Source of the DNA: Albugo candida
Lineage: Eukaryota > Oomycota > Peronosporomycetes > Albuginales
DNA length: 64,000 nt
Direction of reading: 5' to 3'
Assembly: GCA_040437565.1 (NCBI GenBank)
Contig: JBDOQK010000018.1
Location: 372,001 to 436,000, forward strand
The notes under the pieces are model-generated. The model saw nothing but the letters and a program-made list of their open reading frames with translations. It was not told where the DNA came from and searched no databases. Below, piece after piece: positions 59,306-64,000 of the stretch (positions within the stretch are counted from its first letter, which is position 1; the number at the start of each line of letters is the position of its first letter). The position numbers were made by a program, and so were the translations under genes.

Positions 59306-61090
59306 CTACATTTTCCCCATTTTTTTGCCTTTAGCAAATCTCGTAGACGGGGCTTTAGTTCCGAAAAACCTGCGCAACCCAAATGAAGTCATCCCAAGTA
59401 GGATGACAGCCAGCAAAACCGAAGTAAGAGCCCATAGAATGGAGTATTCAGAGTTCTGATTGTTTTTTGTCTGAGTAGACGGCAAGAGAAGACGCATAGA
59501 TTGCTTTGATGGTGCTGGTTTTTGATACCCGTTTCTTCCCAAACACTCCTCATATTCTTCTTTCGTTATGAACCATTGCGTACCACAAATAACTTGTGCC
59601 CGACATTTCATACTAATGCAGTAATCCTTAAATTGGGGTGCTCGTGCCTTTGAATTCCAATAATAGTTTTTAACTAAATCTTGATCCTTTTCCATCTGTG
59701 TGACCATGTTTCTCAAGCTTCTTAGTGATAGATCCTTGAGATGGTACGATCTACAAGTAAACGTTCAGATTCAGTCATTCAATCCAGTTATACTGGCCGA
59801 GAATTCTTACTCTGTAGCCTGGAATAAAGGCTCAAACTTGACTTTTTTATCATTGATATCTGATCCGTGAAGAAAGAAGTCGGTCAACTCATATGTTCTC
59901 GGATCGTATTCCCATACGATGAATGCTGGGTTATTGAAATACTTTGGAGAGATTGCCGTGGTAATGAATAAGGGAGGAAGATCTTCATCCATCGATATTC
60001 GTACTTCACTCACATGCAAATGTCCAAACAGTTGAGCTTTGATAATGTTTTTGTATTCCCTAATGATAGATAGATATTCTTTCATGAAAGGAGCAAGCCA
60101 CTGTACTTCTGCTCCATGTGTACCCACAGCCGGCGGAATATGCCCACATATTAACACATTTATCTTGTTTTTATTCCGTATCATCTCTAGCTGCTTTCTG
60201 AGCCATTCAAATTGCCCAAGTGGATCTCCGATCGTACCGAATTTGGTTTCTTTGTGGTGATAGGACCAAACAGCCGTATTCAATGTGATCACCACAAAAT
60301 TATCATCAACTTTGTAGATATCATATCCCTTTTTTTTGAACTGATCCAAGTGCCCTTTGGAAAGTTTCTTTTTCCAAGCACCGGCTATTTCTTTAATTTG
60401 CTCAATTTCCCCCCCCTCTTCGTTTGGAATCTTGCAAGCATAGCCTGGACCTACAAGATTGAAAGAATTAGTTACATACTAAAATAGTTTGCGTCACTTA
60501 CTTGTATCGGTGTTTCCGAACAGTGTGCTAATCGACATCACATCTGGAAATTCCTTGTACATTATATCAATATTAATCGTGACCCTCTCTACAACTTTTA
60601 CAATGGGCGTCCAATTTTCTGCTGCTTTCTTCTCCCCCTCTTTAGGCTTCAACGGAGGGTCGTGGGAACTGCTGTCACCGGTAAATAAAAATATGTCTGG
60701 AGGTCTTTCCTTAAAAATGGTTTTGGCATAGATCAGTGCCGTGTTGATTAGTTCGATTGGGGAATCTTTGCCGTAAACTATATCAACCATTTCATGATGA
60801 TTTCTGAGGGAGTAATGTTCTGTAGATTTCGAGTCATCGTTGTCTCCGGTTTTCCGGTACCGTTTCTCTCCAGCTTCNNNNNNNNNNNNNNNNNNNNNNN
60901 NNNNNNNNNNNNNNNNNNNNNNNNNNNNNNNNNNNNNNNNNNNNNNNNNNNNNNNNNNNNNNNNNNNNNNNNNNNNNGGGGAATTTGGTTCTGGTAATCT
61001 CGTGTAATTTAGGTGATTGTCTGAGAAGTGCAAGATATATTTTCTTTCGGCCTTGAGTTTGAAGTGGTGCGGCGATCCAGATGTGGCCAT
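59306..61090 (-). CDS. Acid-sphingomyelinase-like metallophosphoesterase, copy C
   Basis: Three exons (61090-60502 with a gap inside, 60450-59811, 59750-59306). Motifs: YILHFSDNHLNY, LFTGDSSSHDPP, LFGNTDT, LICGHIPPAV and QLFGHLHVSEVRI. The GNH(D/E) His is Thr. The first intron has a gtaagt donor. The C-terminal TM is WALTSVLLAVILLGMTSFGL and the tail ends KGKKMGKM as in B. The segment between the first two motifs is longer and more charged than in A and B, and part of it is hidden by the gap, so the exact length is unknown. ATG 61090 (MATSGSPHHFKL) is the first in-frame ATG; no signal peptide. Confidence 0.87.
60878..60977. other. 100-N scaffold gap in copy C
   Basis: No duplicated flank was seen. 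The gap lies in exon 1 of copy C, after the first metal motif. Confidence 0.9.
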
Positions 61091-62260
61091 TCTACTTATT
61101 CGCAATCGATCAAATTCGAAAATGAGCTACAATATGCTTGAATGGAGTGTTTTTGCGTCAGTGTTAGCCCTTACCGCAAGACAACGACTCGTTCACGGAA
61201 CATTGAGTCACAGATAGTCGATTCAATACAATGCTGCATATAACGTGAAAGATTGCAACACCACGTCTTCCATGGATCAGATAAAGGTGTCTATAATGGA
61301 ATAATGGAGGTTAGAGGCTGCAATGTCGCAATTATGTAACAAAGGCTAGAGGTATATCGGGCGACGGAGGTAGCAAAAAGTACTTGCGACATGTGGTGAC
61401 AACATTACATTTGTTAGAATCGGGTACGGTGAGGATGGTGAGTGAACAAGCCTGCATAGAACCAAATTTGACGCTGCTTCTGTTCACATGTAGTGATGCA
61501 CGACTGCCCGATTCCTGGACGGAATGCAATTCTTACGACAGGTGGTGAATTAGGCATCCTATGTGTATGCTCCGTCGCTAAAGATCCTCTTTACATTGCC
61601 TTTGATGTCCTGGATAGAGAGACCATTCATCTACAAATCAACCTCTCTATATAGTACCACATCAAACGATCCTCCTTCAGCTATGCTTGCGGTTCCTTAG
61701 AATCCGATCTGCGCAACATGAAGATCATGGACTTTTAAAAACTGCTGGCAGGTTACCACCAACGCGCTGGATGAAGTGCCTAGTGAGATTTGTATCTAGC
61801 AGCACTCGGCAAGCTTCTCGAGAATGACAGGCCGTGTAATCATTACGGAAGTGGTAACTCAGCCTCGTCCCCATCGTGGCTTTGCTTCCGTCTCTACTAT
61901 GCTTGTGGTTCCTTAGAATCCAACCCTGCGCAGCATGATAACACAACGCGCTGCATGCATTGCCGTTGTAAGATTTGTACCCAGCAGCACTCCACAAACC
62001 TCTTCCTCTTGAAGATTACCGACCACGCGGTCGTGTAGTGTTTGTGCTCGAGGCAAGCTATAATGTGAGAAAGAAGGCTCATGAAGCCTCTCTGAATCTG
62101 TTAAAAACTTCAGTTCGAAAGTATTAAGTCAGCCTCGTCCATATCGTGGCTTTTCTTCTGCCTCTACTTCTCCTGACGCAGATCCCACGACAGTGCGCAT
62201 GTAGCACTCCCTGCCATCGCTGTCGAACAATACTGCACAGGGTGGATGAGAGTACAGCAG
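61091..62260. repeat. Duplicated upstream flank of copy C
   Basis: It contains the single 28-bp-type unit (61316), a 288-bp-array-type unit (61380-61530), the dispersed block (61735-61910) and a second partial block (61905-62230). Similarity to the flank of copy B fades after the gatcccacgacagtgcgcat and cacctgtgag segments near 62190-62280. Confidence 0.65.
61110..61127 (-). promoter_or_regulatory. Oomycete-type Inr-FPR core promoter, copy C
   Basis: GCTCATTTTCGAATTT on the minus strand fits GCTCATTYYNCAWTTT at 15 of 16 positions. It lies about 20 bp before the start codon of copy C. Confidence 0.65.
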
Positions 62261-63750
62261 GATGAATTATCACCTGTGAGTATACCATCTGCGCAACCAG
62301 GTATATGGCATATGATTATTATATTCTCTTTGACAATAACTTCCTGCCCTAAATGCTTGATGAAAATACCCAGAATAAATACATCAAGCTTTCATGAGCC
62401 CAAAGCGAAAGTAGGGTCAAATTCGTATGGAATGAATGGCGGCTAAAATATGCTGTGCATGCCTCCGAGTCAAGAAGTACTTGCCACCTTCAGTAGCTGC
62501 TTTAGCTTTTACTGTAGCTTAGAGACACGCGAATCAGCATGCTCTCCTTGAATAAAACATGCCGGGATCTTGCTCATATTCCGGATAAAATCAGGACGGA
62601 TTTGAGTACCTACGTTTGCCGACTATAACAGAGTCTGTGGTAATGCTACGATCGACTACGTCGACTTGGATACACTATGGGCGATCAGTGAAAACGAGGT
62701 CACCAACTTTAAGGGTGATGAACAACAAACAATCTCATACACGTCCTTCGAAAGGTTCGGTCTTGTAAGTTGGCCACGCACAAAATTTTCAACCTCAAGA
62801 TTGCGCCCTTTCACTGAGCAGGGGTAATGAATGACGTTTTCTTCGGCTTCCTTAGCGTATCAGACTTCACGGTCCTACTGAACAGAATCCAGGAGTAGAT
62901 AAAGCGGCGGTTTAATTGATTTGAGCCAAGTAGCAAATGTTCCCTGTATTTTTATCTTGCTGGTGATACTCTCAGTAGCACGCAAAAGCTAGCCTTATGA
63001 TGTGTCTGGCCTAATACGTTTGGGTATACACGCGCATTGTGGAACACTCTAATTGTAATCTAAGAGGGTGAGAAATTTTTCGATTGCGTTGTGTATTGTG
63101 ACAACAAGGAACCTGTTGGTATGGTCGTATGAAGACAATCAAATAGTGACGTTCACGTCCTTCCGTTCATCAATTTTGGCAGTTCCAAAGAGAGCGACGT
63201 GGATGAGAGCTTCAATTTTCGATGCTGCCTCTCTCACGCCTTACCGGCGTCACGTACGCACCCTGGGTTCTAATTCCGTTTTCGCTCGATCGCCATGTAA
63301 CGTTCGTATCCGGGCCTGAGAAAAAACGAGTTTTGCGTAGCACGTCCTAACATGAATGCGGAGACCTTTGAAGTGTCTACGTCCCACCCGAAAGTAGAGT
63401 CTAGCTAAAGCGCACACGATGCATAAAGTAGCAAAAGAATCGTACATGTGCACGTCGAAGCTCTGTTAACGCCTACATTCGAGGACAGAATATCTTCTTC
63501 ATTTATCATGATTTATTCTTGCATATGCTCTGAGATGCGTGAGTTCGTACCAGACTATGATGTTGATTTCATGAAAAATGAATACCAAAGATGAACTACC
63601 AAAGTTGGTTGCGATAACATGCCCATCAATTCGTCGACGAAAAAATTTGTTCAACTAGCTCGAAGAGTCAGCTTGGCGCACAGACACGGCAAAAAATTAG
63701 ATAAGAAGAGACGAGAAGTTGAGTACATATAAGAGGATATATTCTACTGG
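62261..63750. other. Intergenic region, no gene seen
   Basis: About 1.5 kb with only short open frames and no recognised motif, repeat or RNA gene. Confidence 0.45.
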
Positions 63751-64000
63751 ATGCAAGACGCTGCCACTGCGGGCCTCAGCAGTTGGTGCAAAACGACTCA
63801 GGATTCAATTACCACAAACGGGATAGACCTAGATCGCATCATGAAGATTCTTAACCTGAACGTAACGAAGCTCAAGCTTCCATCAAGTTTTCTCGCTAAC
63901 AACGGTCTCAGCGTGGAGGTTGTGACACAATATGTTTCATCCGCTCACAAGTTTTCTACGACCCATTCTAGAAGCCACAAGAAAGTAGGGTGTTCTGGTG
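63751..64000 (+). CDS. Possible partial gene running off the right edge
   Basis: An open frame from ATG 63751 (MQDAATAGLSSWCKTTQDSI) stays open for 83 codons to the end of the window, unusual for this region. No family is recognised and no signal peptide is seen; upstream exons could exist. Low confidence. Confidence 0.25.
   Translation, partial: MQDAATAGLSSWCKTTQDSITTNGIDLDRIMKILNLNVTKLKLPSSFLANNGLSVEVVTQYVSSAHKFSTTHSRSHKKVGCSG

Noticed and set aside
43042-64000. Transposons or virus-like elements in the gene-poor region
   Set aside because: I looked for reverse transcriptase, integrase, transposase and capsid wording and for long terminal or inverted repeats, and saw none that I could name.

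Overview
This is a eukaryotic nuclear window, most likely from an obligate biotrophic oomycete of the Albugo (white blister rust) type. The evidence is short GT-AG introns (mostly 40-60 bp), very tight gene spacing, a GPCR-PIP-kinase fusion of the kind oomycetes carry, flagellar and ciliary genes (LRRC23, centrin, MKS1, a CCDC33-like protein) as expected for zoospores, and GCTCATT..ATTT-like (Inr-FPR) core promoters in front of three genes. The species is an inference. Exon models were built by eye from splice signals, frame continuity and remembered family sequences; no search was run.

1-43 kb is gene-dense and unique. In order: RRP6/EXOSC10 N-terminus (-), LRRC23-like (+), condensin II NCAPG2 (+), OSCA/CSC1 channel (-), GPCR-PIPK (-), PH-domain protein (+), Kre9/KNH-like protein (+), a tentative small membrane protein (-), UFD1 (+), KIN17 (+), THOC7 (-), PHP phosphoesterase (-), HPS6-like protein (+), histone H2A.Z (-), ankyrin coiled-coil protein (-), calnexin (-), proteasome beta-7/PSMB4 (+), CAF-1 p60 (-), membrane-anchored GNAT (-), COX19 (+), C2/coiled-coil protein (+), centrin (+), MKS1 (-), ketol-acid reductoisomerase (+), protein-only RNase P (+), a 65-residue protein (-) and an unknown Cys-motif protein (+). 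Neighbouring coding regions are often 6-200 bp apart.

43-64 kb is gene-poor. It holds three tandem paralogues (A 44111-45782, B 49237-50913, C 59306-61090, all minus) of an acid-sphingomyelinase-like metallophosphoesterase with a C-terminal membrane anchor and no visible signal peptide. Each keeps the metal-binding motifs, but the usual GNH(D/E) histidine is Asn or Thr in all three. They sit in diverged segmental duplications with a 288-bp tandem array, a 28-bp array and other repeated blocks. No other convincing gene was seen there.

Twelve internal runs of exactly 100 N are scaffold gaps. At ten of them the sequence after the gap repeats the sequence before it (16 to 901 bp), so contig ends overlap and were not merged. 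This creates false second copies of pieces of NCAPG2, GPCR-PIPK/PH, Kre9-like, KIN17, THOC7/PHP, centrin and RNase P genes.
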